Source: Chloroflexota bacterium (GTDB lineage: Bacteria > Chloroflexota > Anaerolineae > UBA2200 > JACIWT01). From it: DNA of 64,000 bases. The position numbers were made by a program, and so were the translations under genes. The first letter of the stretch is position 1. Each line of letters begins with the position of its first letter. Below the pieces are notes generated by a model. That model did not search any database and was not told where the DNA came from. It worked only from the letters and a program-made list of their open reading frames with translations. The stretch covers positions 78,782 to 142,781 of the forward strand of contig JACIWT010000002.1 in the NCBI GenBank assembly GCA_014360825.1, written 5' to 3'. This document shows positions 8,226 through 18,158 of this stretch, one piece after another.

Positions 8226-8678
8226 GTGGATTGCGTGTTTTGTGCCATTGTCGCGGGTCAGGCCCCGGCTGCGATTATCTACCAGGATGAGCACACGATG
8301 GCCTTTATGGACATCAATCCCGTTGCCGAGGGTCATGCCTTAGTGATCCCCAAGGTCCATGTCCAGGACATCTATGAGATAGATGTGCAGACCGCGGCAG
8401 CGGTTATGCACACTGTGGTGAAGGTGGCCCGGGCTATCGGAATGACCCTGAGGCCGGATGGCATTAACCTTTTTCAGGCCAATGGGCGGGCTGCTAATCA
8501 ATCTGTTCTTCATTTCCATGTGCATGTTATCCCCCGGCGCTGGGATGACGGCATCCGCCCACCCTGGCGCCTGAAACCCGGTGATTGGAATGCGATCACG
8601 CAAACAGCCGCTGCCATCCGTACCCAACTTATCTCTAATGAATGTTCCCGCCCGGGAGGTGCCTATGATCAACGTTGA
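8226..8678 (+). CDS. HIT family hydrolase
   Basis: The 150-residue product is a histidine-triad nucleotide-binding protein. It opens with CVFCAIVAGQAPA and carries the catalytic triad as LHFHVHVIPRR, plus the DINPVAEGHALVIPK segment typical of HINT/HIT enzymes, which act on nucleotide phosphoramidates or dinucleoside polyphosphates. The GTG start at 8226 follows the recN stop by 3 nt. The last residues (about 130-150) overlap the start of the peptidase gene by 14 nt, so the two are probably coupled. The precise substrate cannot be told from sequence. Confidence 0.93.
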   Translation: MDCVFCAIVAGQAPAAIIYQDEHTMAFMDINPVAEGHALVIPKVHVQDIYEIDVQTAAAVMHTVVKVARAIGMTLRPDGINLFQANGRAANQSVLHFHVHVIPRRWDDGIRPPWRLKPGDWNAITQTAAAIRTQLISNECSRPGGAYDQR

Positions 8679-9744
8679 CCGCATGGTCGGCACGTTTCTG
8701 GAGTTAGTGCAAATAGATAGCCCCAGTGGTGAGGAGGAGGTCATCAGCCGACATCTGGTCTCATCGCTGGCCAGCCTGGGTTTGGCCGTGCAGCGAGATG
8801 CAATGAACAATGTGATCGCCCGGTTACCAGGTGTGGGCAAACCGATTCTGGTCAATGCCCACATGGATACTGTTACGCCAGGACGTGGCGTGAAGCCTCT
8901 CATCCGAGATGGCGTGGTGTACAGTGATGGCACCACCGTTTTGGGTGCCGACGACAAAGGGGGCCTGGCTGTGGCCATTGAAGTCCTCCGTGTGATCTTG
9001 GAGAACAAGTTGGACCACCACCCTGTGGAGATCGCGTTTACGGTCGCAGAGGAAACGGGGCTAAACGGTGCGAAGAGTTTAGACCTGCAGCAGTTTGCCG
9101 CCTGCATTGGAGTGGGCCTGGATGCAGGGGGTGGACCGGGCACCATCATCGTTTCGGCACCTTCTCATGATAGGATATACGCCACTATCATCGGCAAGGC
9201 TGCCCATGCCGGAGCACACCCTGAGGAAGGCATCAACGCCATCCGTGTGGCGGCCGAGGCCATTGCTGCTATGCCCTTGGGTCGCATAGACACGGAAACC
9301 ACGGCAAATGTGGGTGTCATCCATGGGGGCCAGGCAACCAATATCGTGCCGGAGCGGGTGGAGATCCAAGCCGAAGCCCGCAGCCGCGATGAGGATAAAC
9401 TCAAGGCCCAGACGCAGAGCATGATGTCGGCGCTGAAAGAGGCGGCACGACGTCATAATGCCAAAGTAGACCTTCAAGTTGAGCGAGAATATTGCGCTTA
9501 TACCCTCGCTGAGCAAGATGAGATTATCCAACGGCTTTCTGCTGCCTGCCGTCAAGTTGGCGTTGAGCCGTTGCTTCTGCCCAGCGGTGGGGGAAGTGAT
9601 GCCAACATCTTCAACGCGGCGGGCATCCAGGTCGCCAACATCGGCTTGGGTATGACCCAAGAGCATACCACTGCCGAATGCATTGCCATCGCTGACATGG
9701 TGGCGTGTGCCCGGATTTTATTGGCTTGTCTGACGGCGCCCTAA
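8665..9744 (+). CDS. M20 family peptidase, peptidase T-like
   Basis: This 359-residue zinc-dependent aminopeptidase-like enzyme has the M20 metal motifs: VNAHMDTV (His and Asp), GADDKGGLA (bridging Asp), the EETGLNGAKS acid pair, GLDAGG, and a C-terminal QEHTTAE histidine. The order and the SPSGEEE opening fit the peptidase-T-like branch that trims short peptides in the cytoplasm. The dimerisation domain occupies about residues 175-285. The ATG at 8665 has a strong GGGAGGT site at 8654; frames open further upstream lie inside the HIT gene and are rejected. It is followed by PAP2 after 35 nt. Confidence 0.9.
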   Translation: MINVDRMVGTFLELVQIDSPSGEEEVISRHLVSSLASLGLAVQRDAMNNVIARLPGVGKPILVNAHMDTVTPGRGVKPLIRDGVVYSDGTTVLGADDKGGLAVAIEVLRVILENKLDHHPVEIAFTVAEETGLNGAKSLDLQQFAACIGVGLDAGGGPGTIIVSAPSHDRIYATIIGKAAHAGAHPEEGINAIRVAAEAIAAMPLGRIDTETTANVGVIHGGQATNIVPERVEIQAEARSRDEDKLKAQTQSMMSALKEAARRHNAKVDLQVEREYCAYTLAEQDEIIQRLSAACRQVGVEPLLLPSGGGSDANIFNAAGIQVANIGLGMTQEHTTAECIAIADMVACARILLACLTAP

Positions 9745-9779
9745 TAAAAGCAGGCTGCCAACACATTCAGGAGGTAACA

Positions 9780-10649
9780 ATGGATGCCCTAATCCCCTGG
9801 GGTCTGGAGATTATCCGAGCCTTTCAGTCTATGGGTAATAGCACCGTAGATGCTTTCTTCAAAGCGGTGACTTTTCTTGGTGACGAGAAATTCTATCTGC
9901 TTGTACTACCGCTGCTGTACTGGTCTATCAACAAGGGCATCGGCGTGCGCCTGGGGTTCCTTTACCTTTATTCGAGTTATATCAGCACCGTGCTCAAAAA
10001 CGTCTTCGCGATAGCCCGCCCCAGCCCTTCGGTAGTGGAGGTCAAGGTCGAGGCCGAGGGCTACGCTTTCCCTAGTGGCCACGCCCAGACTACCGCGACC
10101 GTTTGGGGCTACTTGGCGACGCAATTTCGCCGCAGGTGGTTCTGGCTCGTTACAGCACTGGCTATTGTACTCGTTGGCTTGTCTCGCATCTACCTCGGCG
10201 TTCACTACCCGCAAGATGTGATCGGTGGCATAGCGATCGCAATTCTGCTTATCGTGGCCTACAATTGGGGTGTTCAAGCGTACAGTGCACGTATCGCTGC
10301 GTGGCCATTGATTGCCAAATTAACGCTGGTCACCGTGTTGCCTATTCTGCTATTCATCCTCCGCCCAGAGAAAGATTCAGCGGCGGCGATGGGGGCAGGC
10401 TGGGGTCTGGGTATAGGCATAGTGCTAGACGCGGAGTATTTGCGTTTCCGTTCGGATGGGGCGGTAGGCAAGCGGGTCATCCGCTTTCTGGCGGGTATGG
10501 TGGTCACGCTGTTGATCTATTTTGGCCTGAGCGCTGTACTAGGCAGTGCTCTCTATTTGCGTGCCCTCCGCTATGGGCTCATTGGCCTCTGGGTTAGTTT
10601 TGGTGCGCCATGGTTCTTTATCCGACTCGGTCTAGCGAATACCTTGTGA
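9780..10649 (+). CDS. PAP2 superfamily phosphatase
   Basis: The 289-residue integral membrane protein has the phosphatidic-acid phosphatase signature in three parts: K-x5-ARPSP, PSGHAQTTA, and SRIYLGVHYPQD. It has about seven membrane segments. Family members remove phosphate from lipid pyrophosphates such as undecaprenyl pyrophosphate or from phosphatidate; the substrate is not decided here. An AGGAGGT ribosome site at about 9769 fixes the ATG at 9780; the frame is open upstream but that part overlaps the peptidase gene. It is the last gene of the hisS operon, and the C-terminal region adds extra membrane helices beyond the core domain. Confidence 0.93.
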   Translation: MDALIPWGLEIIRAFQSMGNSTVDAFFKAVTFLGDEKFYLLVLPLLYWSINKGIGVRLGFLYLYSSYISTVLKNVFAIARPSPSVVEVKVEAEGYAFPSGHAQTTATVWGYLATQFRRRWFWLVTALAIVLVGLSRIYLGVHYPQDVIGGIAIAILLIVAYNWGVQAYSARIAAWPLIAKLTLVTVLPILLFILRPEKDSAAAMGAGWGLGIGIVLDAEYLRFRSDGAVGKRVIRFLAGMVVTLLIYFGLSAVLGSALYLRALRYGLIGLWVSFGAPWFFIRLGLANTL

Positions 10650-10792
10650 AGGGATGGAGCTGCCGCTTCGTTATTCTCTCCACACACCTTTCATTACTCC
10701 TGCCCCATTCTTCCAGCCCGTGCTTTCTTGGACGCTCTTTTTTGGTACCTTGAGCGCTGAGATAGGAAAAAGCAGTTGTGAATCGGAGTTAT

Positions 10793-10822
10793 TTGACAAA
10801 TGCCATCCCTTAGCGATATAGT
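10793..10822 (+). promoter_or_regulatory. Promoter of the ECF sigma-factor operon
   Basis: TTGACA (10793-10798) is followed after 18 nt by TATAGT (10817-10822), a near-consensus housekeeping promoter. Transcription would start near 10829, about 85 nt before the sigma-factor start. I saw no second, ECF-type promoter, so autoregulation is not evident. Confidence 0.65.
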
Positions 10823-10914
10823 GGTGCTGATATTGAGCACATCTTCTTAGTTCTTCGCAGTTGCGTATCTTTTGTGGAGTGGTGACGTCATCAAGGAAGG
10901 AGACGGTCGGCGGC

Positions 10915-11466
10915 ATGAGTTCGAGCGATGAGCAGTCATTGCTCGAGAGGGTGCGTCAGTACGACGAAACAGCCATCGCGGAGATCTACGACCGCTACTC
11001 GTCGAGAATCTACAACTACATATTGCATCGTCTCGGCGATGCTGCCTTGGCTGAAGACTTGACCGCCACAGTCTTCGTACACATGTTGAAAGCCATACGC
11101 ACCTCCACGGCGTGGCGTGTGTCTTTCTCAGGCTGGTTATATCGCATTGCTCATAATCTGGTAGTAGATCACTACCGCAGCCGCCCCCAAGGAGAAGAAC
11201 TGACTCTGGATGAGCGGTTGATCGCGTCAGAAAGTGACCCCGCCCACTCGATTGACCAAAGTTTGGCCATGCAGCAGTTACGGTGGGCGTTGGGCTACCT
11301 GACTGAAGATCAAAGCCAGGTGATAGTACTCAAATTCATAGAGGGGTTAAGTAATGCCGAGGTGGCATACATCCTCGGCAAATCCGAGGGAGCAGTGAAG
11401 TCCCTTCAGTTCCGGGCATTAGCAGCCCTCCGGCGTCTGATGAGCACGGACGAGATAGCGGGATGA
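10915..11466 (+). CDS. ECF-type RNA polymerase sigma factor
   Basis: This 183-residue sigma-70 family protein has region 2 (YDRYSSRIYNYI, AEDLTATVFVHML, FSGWLYRIAHNLVVDHYR) and region 4 (YLTEDQSQVIVLKFIEGLSNAEVAYILGK then EGAVKSLQFRAL). It directs RNA polymerase to a specific promoter set. The ATG at 10915 follows an AAGGAAGGAG site at 10893; an open frame reaching back to 10861 lacks a family match. Its stop overlaps the next ATG as ATGA, coupling it to the DUF5667 protein, which may control it in the manner of an anti-sigma factor. The stimulus is unknown. Confidence 0.93.
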   Translation: MSSSDEQSLLERVRQYDETAIAEIYDRYSSRIYNYILHRLGDAALAEDLTATVFVHMLKAIRTSTAWRVSFSGWLYRIAHNLVVDHYRSRPQGEELTLDERLIASESDPAHSIDQSLAMQQLRWALGYLTEDQSQVIVLKFIEGLSNAEVAYILGKSEGAVKSLQFRALAALRRLMSTDEIAG

Positions 11467-13184
11467 GCAAGAAACTAGCGTTCATCCTAGACGAGTGTCT
11501 GGGGCAATTGAATAGAGGTGAGAGTGTAGAAGCGTGTCTGAGGCGATATCCCCACTATGCAGCCGAATTGGAGCCTCTCCTGCGGCAGTATCTCTCCATT
11601 CGCGATATCCCGCAGGTGCGCACGCCGCCGCCTCGCTCCCCTGATGCCGTGCAATTGGGTAGGGCACGCGTCTTGGCTGAGGCCAGACGACTGCGCGCTG
11701 CGTTGCCTTCTCGCCCGCCGTCTCTGACCGAACGGATCCAGCAATTCTGGACACCTCTCGTGCAGCGCGGGCTGGCCAGTTCTGCTGTGGTCCTCGTATT
11801 GGTCATCGCCCTCTTGGCCGGAGGGTCCGTGATGGCATCGGCAAATAGCCTGCCCGGGGACCCGCTTTATGGCGTCAAGCGCATTAGTCAGGAGGTCCAG
11901 CTTGCGCTTACCCTCAATTCTGAGGCGAAAGCACAACTCCGACAGCGTCTGGACGAACAACGACGGCAAGAAGCGCTTGCCGTGACCCAGGTGGGCCGCA
12001 TTGTTACCGTGGATTTCGGTGGTGTTGTGGAGAGCATGGGGGACGGCGTCTGGGTAGTCAGTGGTCTGAAGATTTACCTCGGCACCGACGCGGTCATCGT
12101 AGGTGAGGTGGCCGTTGGCGACCGAATACAGGTTCGTGCCGTGACCCAGGCGGATAGGACGTTGCGGGCCATTCGGATACAGCGAGAGGTAGAGCCGATA
12201 GTCGTTGTGCCTACCGCCTCGCCAACGATAACTGCCACAGTCACGCCGCTTGCACCGACTCAGACGCCTACCGAAAAATCGCAAGCCAAGGAGCACGTGG
12301 TAACCGCGACCGCCACAGTCACGTCTATGCCTACTGCCACAGCCACCGTTCCCACTCCTACACGGACGCTCACATTGCCTCCCACAGCAACTGCCACTCC
12401 TGCGCCACCCACCGACACTCCGACACCGCCCAGGGAAATGAAAGTGCGGTTCTCAGGCATCATTACGGCGATGGAGGGTGATCTATGGGTGATTTCCGGG
12501 CAGACGATACGCGTTACCGCTGAGACAGTGATTGATGAAAGTGCCGCACGCGCAGCAATTGGTGCCTGGGCCCAGGTTACAGCGGTGGGAGAGTCTGGGA
12601 ATATCCTGCGGGCGCTGAAAATCATCATCGAGCGCGCCAGCGAGCGCGTCGAATTCCAGGGCATCATCCAAAGTATTGGCGCTAATTCCTGGGTTGTGGG
12701 TGATCAGACCGTCCGCATTGATGCGAGCACAGTAATCGAAGGCTCGCCAGAAGTCGGTTCCTTGGCGATAGTGAAAGGTATTCGGCTGGGCCCCAGTGAG
12801 GTGTTAGCGCGAGAGATCAAAGTTCAAGTTCCGCAGGTTGTCGAATTCGAGGGTATCATTACCAGCATCCAGGGCAACGAGTGGGTAGTAGATAACATCC
12901 GAGTCTTGATAGATAATCAGACCATCATTGAGGGTGAACCCCGGATCGGGTGCCGGGCCGAAGTGCGAGGCCTGCTGCGGCCGGATGGCAGTGTCCAGGC
13001 AACCCGTATCCGAGTGGTGGAACCTGCTGCTACGCCCACGCCCACTACAACCTCTGTCCCTGAGTGCACAGCGACGCCGACAGCGACGCTAGAAGTCTCT
13101 GCGATCCATTCACCTACTCCAGAGGCAACTGAGACCGAGGTGGGTTTAGGGGCAGCTGTGCATCTATCTGAACGGACCGAGTAA
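11463..13184 (+). CDS. DUF5667/DUF5666 membrane protein, probable sigma-factor partner
   Basis: The 573-residue protein begins with a cytoplasmic segment (about 1-100) containing ILDECLGQLNRGE and YAAELEPLLR, a pattern seen in Chloroflexota proteins coded next to ECF sigma factors. A membrane helix (about 103-125) and a DUF5667 portion with SLPGDPLYGVKR follow. Outside the membrane are four DUF5666 beta repeats (about 175-240, 325-390, 395-455, 458-520) with the recurring G-I-I-x-S-I...W-V-V pattern, separated by a Thr/Pro linker. Translational coupling to the sigma gene suggests an anti-sigma or signal-receiving role, which is an inference. The C-terminal tail is Thr/Pro/Glu rich. Confidence 0.85.
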   Translation: MSKKLAFILDECLGQLNRGESVEACLRRYPHYAAELEPLLRQYLSIRDIPQVRTPPPRSPDAVQLGRARVLAEARRLRAALPSRPPSLTERIQQFWTPLVQRGLASSAVVLVLVIALLAGGSVMASANSLPGDPLYGVKRISQEVQLALTLNSEAKAQLRQRLDEQRRQEALAVTQVGRIVTVDFGGVVESMGDGVWVVSGLKIYLGTDAVIVGEVAVGDRIQVRAVTQADRTLRAIRIQREVEPIVVVPTASPTITATVTPLAPTQTPTEKSQAKEHVVTATATVTSMPTATATVPTPTRTLTLPPTATATPAPPTDTPTPPREMKVRFSGIITAMEGDLWVISGQTIRVTAETVIDESAARAAIGAWAQVTAVGESGNILRALKIIIERASERVEFQGIIQSIGANSWVVGDQTVRIDASTVIEGSPEVGSLAIVKGIRLGPSEVLAREIKVQVPQVVEFEGIITSIQGNEWVVDNIRVLIDNQTIIEGEPRIGCRAEVRGLLRPDGSVQATRIRVVEPAATPTPTTTSVPECTATPTATLEVSAIHSPTPEATETEVGLGAAVHLSERTE

Positions 13185-13213
13185 AGGGAAGCATCTCGGG
13201 AGGGATTGTTACC

Positions 13214-14194
13214 ATGAAGAAATCTCTACTCCAGGATGGAGCACGTGTATCCTGCGCTTTATTGTTGCTGATACTGACCGCGTCCCTGCTTCACAGAACT
13301 AAGGCGGCATTCGCTGACCCCGTGCTATCTCCGACACCATCCATCGTGTACAATTTAGGCGTGCGGTTAGAGGGCCCCATCTGGGAAAAGGACGGAGATG
13401 AATGGAGGATCGGGGCCTATGTTGTACAAGTTGACCAAGATGCATGGATAGATGAAAGCGGGGGCCGCGCAGATCTCTATGCGTACGTCCAAGTGCTTGC
13501 CATAAAGGGGGCAGACGGCTCATTGCGGGCTCGGAGTATTAAAGTTATGAAGCCTACCCAGGCTCCTGCCCACGGTGTGGAGTTCGCTGGACTGATCCAA
13601 CAAGTTAAAGAGGGGCATTTGATAGTCAGCGACAATATCGTGTGGATGACAAGTGACACCGTTGTAGAAGGAGTCCCCGAAGTGGGCAACCTGGCGGAGG
13701 TGAAAGCAATTTTCCGCATCTACAACGTAGTCCTGGCCTGGAAAGTAACGGTGCGGACGCCTGAGGAGCACGCTGCCCTGGTAGAATTCGAAGGCCCCAT
13801 TGAATCCATTGATGATGTTACCTGGGTGATCTCTGGTGTAGTGGTCACTATTGGCACACAGACCATCGTCCAGGGTGAGCCTCGAGTAGGATATACTGCC
13901 GAGGTACAAGGTACGCTTCAACCAGACAACACTGTCTTGGCTAGGCTCATCGTAGTCAAGGAGACCAGCCCGCAAACTGAAGTGGAGTTCGCAGGCATCA
14001 TCGAGAGCATGAGTGCTAACCAATGGGTTGTGAATGGCATCGCCTTTACTGTCACCCCCGATACCTTTATTGACGAGTCAAAAGGCGTTGCCAGCGTAGG
14101 TATGTGGGCATATGTCACAGCCCTGCGCCACGAAGATGCCTCGTTGGTCGCCACGCGAATTCGGATTGACCGAGCCACCGCTACCGGAATGTAG
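13214..14194 (+). CDS. Secreted DUF5666 repeat protein
   Basis: The 326-residue product has a signal peptide (hydrophobic residues about 12-28), then four DUF5666-like beta repeats of about 65-75 residues, each with E-x-G-I-x-S/Q, a Trp-Val-V/I turn, a D/E-S or V-x-G turn, and an A-x-V-x-A/G strand. It resembles the extracellular part of the preceding protein and probably arose from it by duplication. It lies 29 nt downstream in the same operon with a good GGGAGG site at 13199. No membrane anchor or lipobox is visible after the signal peptide. The ligand or partner is unknown. Confidence 0.8.
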   Translation: MKKSLLQDGARVSCALLLLILTASLLHRTKAAFADPVLSPTPSIVYNLGVRLEGPIWEKDGDEWRIGAYVVQVDQDAWIDESGGRADLYAYVQVLAIKGADGSLRARSIKVMKPTQAPAHGVEFAGLIQQVKEGHLIVSDNIVWMTSDTVVEGVPEVGNLAEVKAIFRIYNVVLAWKVTVRTPEEHAALVEFEGPIESIDDVTWVISGVVVTIGTQTIVQGEPRVGYTAEVQGTLQPDNTVLARLIVVKETSPQTEVEFAGIIESMSANQWVVNGIAFTVTPDTFIDESKGVASVGMWAYVTALRHEDASLVATRIRIDRATATGM

Positions 14195-14253
14195 GCTTTG
14201 GCTCCTCAAGACCCGTCCAGTGTCCGGCGCTGCAGGCTAGCGCAGGAGGTAAG

Positions 14254-14286
14254 GATGGGTTTGTTTGTCATGCCTGCAATGGAATG
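14254..14286 (+). other. Ten-codon open frame with strong ribosome site (possible leader peptide)
   Basis: An AGGAGGT at 14244-14250 sits 3 nt before ATG 14254, which opens a frame of only ten codons ending at TGA 14284. The larger gene downstream is in another frame and has only TTG starts. It may be a coupled leader peptide, or the mark of a small frameshift in the original start of the next gene. Confidence 0.35.
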
Positions 14287-14315
14287 ACCACACGCTCCCG
14301 GGAAGGGGATTGTCT

Positions 14316-15464
14316 TTGTTGCGCATAGGGTTGGTGGCATTGCTCGTGGCATGTATTTTCATCACCTGTCCCATAGCCCACGCTACGGGGCCTACCAACG
14401 TTCACCTGGAAATCCACCCCACCAATGTTTCGAACTCACCCCAGATCTCCCGCAGCCCATCCATAGCCGTTGATAGCCATGGGATCATCCACATCGCTTG
14501 GGAAGAGGGCATTCCATCTCAAATCTACTACAGTTACAACGCTGGCAGCGGATGGGCCGTCCCTCAACGAGTCACTACAGGCGAGCAGCCAGCCATTGCT
14601 GTGGACCCAAGGGATGTAGTGCATCTGGTCTTCGTGAACGAGATTTTCGGGAACTACAATGTCCGCTACGTTCGGCGGACAGACAGCGGCTGGACTATCC
14701 CCGTGATTGTAGCCAGCACATCCGGCATTTCCAGCGCACCAGACCTGGCAGCAGGCGATGGGGGCATGCTCTACGCCGTCTGGACTGACAACACTCCTGG
14801 CTATAATGTGATCTATTACGCCGAATATTCGGGGACGATTTGGATGAACTGGTACCCTATCCCCAGTGCGCGGGGCAGCGTGCCGGCCGTTTTCTACCGG
14901 CAGGGCATCGTTCATGTCGTGTGGCAGGATCGCGACACTCCCGCAGATCCCTACGAGATCTACTACACTCAGAAGAGTGAAGGTGGATGGACGGTGCCTG
15001 AGAATCTCTCCGATACGCCGTCACAGCAGTCCATCATTGCGGATTTGGCCGTCGATTCCTCAGGACGAGCGCATGTGGGATGGCAAGAGCAATTATCAGG
15101 GATTTACAACATCTACTATACCCGTGGTACGCCCGGCCGCTGGACTGCACCGGAGAATATCTCCGGCTCGACTTCAGATGCGGCTCTGCCCGCGATCACC
15201 GCTGATGCAGAAGAAGACATCCATGTGGTTTGGGATGAATCTGTTTGGCTGAAATATCGGCACTTTTCGGCGCCGGTCGCGTCGTGGGGGCCCGTTGTGG
15301 GTTTGTGGGGAACAGAAGGCATCGCCGACGCGACTATCGCCCTGGGTCGAGATCAGGTCCCGCGGGTTGCGTGGGCGCAACGAGACCCGGGAGGCGATTG
15401 GGAAGTCTACGAATCTCCCCTGGCCTATTGGCTGTGGATGCCACAGGTGTTTTGTACTAGGTAG
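14316..15464 (+). CDS. Secreted beta-propeller-like (BNR/sialidase-type repeat) protein
   Basis: The product (about 382 residues) has a signal peptide and then repeated units with the pattern S-P-S/A-x-A-V-D...I-H-I-A/V-W-x-E/D...I-Y-Y and Ser/Gly-x-W turns, typical of BNR or sialidase-like beta propellers with six or so blades. No catalytic sialidase residues are obvious, so it may bind rather than cleave. Start choice is uncertain: all in-frame starts are TTG. I prefer 14316, which has GAAGGGG seven nt upstream and gives a good signal peptide; 14265 is the longest. It is the last gene of the sigma-factor operon and overlaps mnmG by 8 nt tail to tail. Confidence 0.75.
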   Translation: MLRIGLVALLVACIFITCPIAHATGPTNVHLEIHPTNVSNSPQISRSPSIAVDSHGIIHIAWEEGIPSQIYYSYNAGSGWAVPQRVTTGEQPAIAVDPRDVVHLVFVNEIFGNYNVRYVRRTDSGWTIPVIVASTSGISSAPDLAAGDGGMLYAVWTDNTPGYNVIYYAEYSGTIWMNWYPIPSARGSVPAVFYRQGIVHVVWQDRDTPADPYEIYYTQKSEGGWTVPENLSDTPSQQSIIADLAVDSSGRAHVGWQEQLSGIYNIYYTRGTPGRWTAPENISGSTSDAALPAITADAEEDIHVVWDESVWLKYRHFSAPVASWGPVVGLWGTEGIADATIALGRDQVPRVAWAQRDPGGDWEVYESPLAYWLWMPQVFCTR

Positions 15465-17418
15465 TCTTAGCGGCCGCGCCCCCTCGCCTTTTCAGGTGCA
15501 CCAATAGCACCGAGATATCTGCTGGATTGACACCCTGAATACGGGATGCCTGGCCCACGGTTGCTGGCCGAAAGCGGTTCAGTTTCTCCCGCGCCTCGTT
15601 GCGTAAGCCCACTATCTCCGTGTAATCAAAATCCTCTGGGATGCGCCATTCCTCCAGCCTGCGCATCCGCTCCACTTCGTGTTGTTGTCGCTCGATGTAT
15701 CCAGCGTACTTCGCCTCGATGATTACCTCCTCTATCACGTCAGCAGGCAGGCCCTCGCCCGGGCTCAGGGCACGGATAACCTCGTAGTCTGCATCCGGTT
15801 GGCGAAGGTATTGCAGCGCATTGACCGCTTTGTCCGGTGCCTGCAGGCCCAATTCGAGGAGTCGGGTTACGTCCTCAGGCGATGGATTGAGCCAGGTATT
15901 TGCCAGGCGGGTCAACTCGCGTTTCACAGCCTCTTGACGAGCCTGCACTGCTTGGTAGCGCTCTTGGGGCACCAATCCCACTTGATATCCGATCGGTGTC
16001 AGGCGTAGATCGGCGTTATCCTGGCGCAGTAACAAACGATGCTCGGCGCGACTGGTCATGATACGGTAGGGCTCGTCAATGTCTCGGGTTACCAGGTCGT
16101 CAATCATCACCCCGATGTAAGCCTGGTCACGGCGCAGGATGAGGGGCTCACGCCCTTGGAGGTAGCGGGCGGCATTGATCCCCGCGATCAGCCCCTGCGC
16201 CGCTGCTTCTTCATAGCCTGAGGTCCCATTGATCTGTCCAGCGTGGAAAAGCCCCCCAACATGCTTGGTCTCTAGGCTGGCCTTCAACTGGCCGGAAGGA
16301 ACATAGTCGTACTCGATTGCATAACCTGCGCGAGTGATACGGGCGTCGCGCAAGGCAGGAATCGAATGTAGCATCTCCCGCTGCACATCCTCGGGCAGGC
16401 TGGTGAACATTCCCTGTACGTAAACCTCGGTAGTGGCAAAGCCCTCCGGCTCCAGAAAAAGTTGATGCGACGTTTTGTCTGGGAAGCGGACGATCTTCTC
16501 CTCGATGGAGGGGCAATATCGTGGCCCAGCGCCGGCAATGAAACCCGAGGCAATGGGCGAACGCGAGAGGTTTTCGCGCACAATGCGGTGGGTTTCTTCA
16601 TTGGTATAGACGAGGTAACAGGGGAGTTGGGGGCGCCAGGACGTGCGATGTGGTTGTGGGTAAATTGGATTTGGCGGAGGGAACGGCACAGTGGGCACCG
16701 TTTCGCCACGCGCGGCCAAAGCCACATGCTCGAAACTGAAGTAGAGTGGCTCATCGCTCCCTACCTGGGGGGTAGTCTGGGAGAAGTCTATAGTGCGGGC
16801 ATCTATGCGGGGTGGCGTATTCGTCTGGAGGCGACCTAGGGTGAAACCGAGTTCCTCCAGTGACGCCGAAAGGCCCACCGCCGGGAATTCTCCTGCCCGG
16901 CCAGCAGGGAAGGCGACTTCGCCACTCAGGATACGACCGCGCAAGAAAGTACCCGTGGTCAACACCACCGCTCGGGCTCGGTAAGTCTCGCCAGCTCGGG
17001 TGATGACCCCTGTTACATAGTCTCCCTGTACCGTGAGTTTCTCCACCAGATCCTGCTTTAGGTCCAGGTTGGGCGTATTCTCTAACGTATGCTTCATGTT
17101 GAGCGAATAGAGGCGCTTGTCAGCCTGGGCGCGGAGGGCGCGCACCGCCGGACCCTTAGAAACGTTCAGCAGGCGGATTTGGATGAAGGTGCGGTCTATG
17201 GCCCGGCCCATCTCACCGCCTAAGGCATCAATCTCTCGCACCAAATGCCCCTTGCCGGGCCCACCGATGCTCGGGTTGCACGGCATCTGGGCGATCAAGT
17301 CTAGGTTCATGGTCAGAAGCAGTGTGCGGCAGCCCATCCTCGCGGATGCCAATGCCGCCTCGCATCCGGCGTGACCTGCTCCCACCACGATGACATCGTA
17401 TTCGCCACCCAGACCCAT
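15457..17418 (-). CDS. mnmG: tRNA uridine-5-carboxymethylaminomethyl modification enzyme MnmG
   Basis: MnmG (GidA) is an FAD enzyme that with MnmE modifies the wobble uridine of several tRNAs. The 653-residue product has the N-terminal FAD motif [16 protein letters not shown], the [17 protein letters not shown] signature, the second family signature in [17 protein letters not shown], and the C-terminal helical domain binding MnmE. The ATG at 17418 overlaps the Nudix stop as ATGA; the frame open beyond it lies inside the Nudix gene and is rejected. No mnmE is in the window. Length is slightly above the usual 620-630. Confidence 0.97.
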   Translation of the reverse strand: MGLGGEYDVIVVGAGHAGCEAALASARMGCRTLLLTMNLDLIAQMPCNPSIGGPGKGHLVREIDALGGEMGRAIDRTFIQIRLLNVSKGPAVRALRAQADKRLYSLNMKHTLENTPNLDLKQDLVEKLTVQGDYVTGVITRAGETYRARAVVLTTGTFLRGRILSGEVAFPAGRAGEFPAVGLSASLEELGFTLGRLQTNTPPRIDARTIDFSQTTPQVGSDEPLYFSFEHVALAARGETVPTVPFPPPNPIYPQPHRTSWRPQLPCYLVYTNEETHRIVRENLSRSPIASGFIAGAGPRYCPSIEEKIVRFPDKTSHQLFLEPEGFATTEVYVQGMFTSLPEDVQREMLHSIPALRDARITRAGYAIEYDYVPSGQLKASLETKHVGGLFHAGQINGTSGYEEAAAQGLIAGINAARYLQGREPLILRRDQAYIGVMIDDLVTRDIDEPYRIMTSRAEHRLLLRQDNADLRLTPIGYQVGLVPQERYQAVQARQEAVKRELTRLANTWLNPSPEDVTRLLELGLQAPDKAVNALQYLRQPDADYEVIRALSPGEGLPADVIEEVIIEAKYAGYIERQQHEVERMRRLEEWRIPEDFDYTEIVGLRNEAREKLNRFRPATVGQASRIQGVNPADISVLLVHLKRRGGAAAKTT

Positions 17419-18017
17419 CAGGCTGATCCTTCCCGTTCCTCTTCGGGCCAATGTCTTGCTGCTACACGGTGCGCAACCGCCCGAAAGCGGCCCCAATCTC
17501 GCCAGCGACCAGACAATGATTCCAGTTGCTCCGCTATCGCAGTAAGATCCGCGAGCGGTACCTCTCGATACTCGGTGATGCGCTCTCCTTTGTCTTGTGC
17601 CGACACGGCTTGCTCCGACGAGGCCACAACGAAAAGATAGGAGACGAAGGGCAACCTGTCTCCTTGACACAGGAAATCATAGGTTACCAAAGCCAAAAAG
17701 CGTTGCACCGTTACAAGTAAGCCTGTTTCCTCCGTTGCTTCGCGGTGCAGGGCGGATAGTATAGATTCGCCATGCCGAATCCCGCCACTGGGGACGCGGT
17801 AGATGCCCAGCGGGTAGAAGTCTTTGCGATGCAGGAGCACTTTATCGCTTTTTCTCAAGAGAAAGAAGACCACTTCGCCGCGGTGTTCCCGGGTCCTTTC
17901 CTTCCAATATGCCAGCGTCTCGGCCGCGACGTCCAAGTAATGATGTTCCCGCCAGGGCTGACCGTACTTTGCGGACAGCGCTGCTATCTCGCGCTCATCA
18001 ATGTGTGCCACATTCAT
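17418..18017 (-). CDS. Nudix hydrolase
   Basis: The 199-residue product contains the complete Nudix box (GGIRHGE, seven residues, then REATEETGL) at about residues 78-100, which binds divalent metal and cleaves nucleoside diphosphate-X bonds. A strand with [14 protein letters not shown] precedes it. The substrate cannot be deduced. It is followed directly by mnmG through an ATGA overlap. Two starts compete: ATG 18017 sits almost touching the AGGAG, while GTG 18011 has normal spacing, so the true start may be two residues later. A TATAAT box lies at 18029-18034. Confidence 0.92.
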   Translation of the reverse strand: MNVAHIDEREIAALSAKYGQPWREHHYLDVAAETLAYWKERTREHRGEVVFFLLRKSDKVLLHRKDFYPLGIYRVPSGGIRHGESILSALHREATEETGLLVTVQRFLALVTYDFLCQGDRLPFVSYLFVVASSEQAVSAQDKGERITEYREVPLADLTAIAEQLESLSGRWRDWGRFRAVAHRVAARHWPEEEREGSA

Positions 18018-18028
18018 TCTCCTATACG

Positions 18029-18034
18029 ATTATA
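18029..18034 (-). promoter_or_regulatory. Minus-10 box for the Nudix-mnmG operon
   Basis: TATAAT on the minus strand, 12 nt upstream of the Nudix start. The minus-35 region (about 18050-18056, CTTGTG) is a poor match, so the promoter is weak or activated. Confidence 0.4.
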
Positions 18035-18057
18035 GCCTAACTTGTGAAGGCACAAGA

Positions 18058-18083
18058 AAACCCCCTCGCTATGGAGGGGGTTT
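18058..18083 (-). terminator. Rho-independent terminator of the cold-shock gene
   Basis: A perfect 10-bp stem (AAACCCCCTC with GAGGGGGTTT) and 6-nt loop, followed on the minus strand by TTTTCTTGT. It lies about 75 nt after the cold-shock gene. Confidence 0.85.
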
Positions 18084-18158
18084 CGGAATGCGGTGCCACT
18101 GCTGCAGAACTCGGTGCCAGGGGCGCGCGAGTCCGTAGTTCAGTGCGACCAGCGCTTC

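Noticed and set aside
15457-17670. A longer mnmG beginning at 17670
   Set aside because: The extra N-terminal part lies inside the Nudix gene in another frame, and the FAD motif starts right after ATG 17418.
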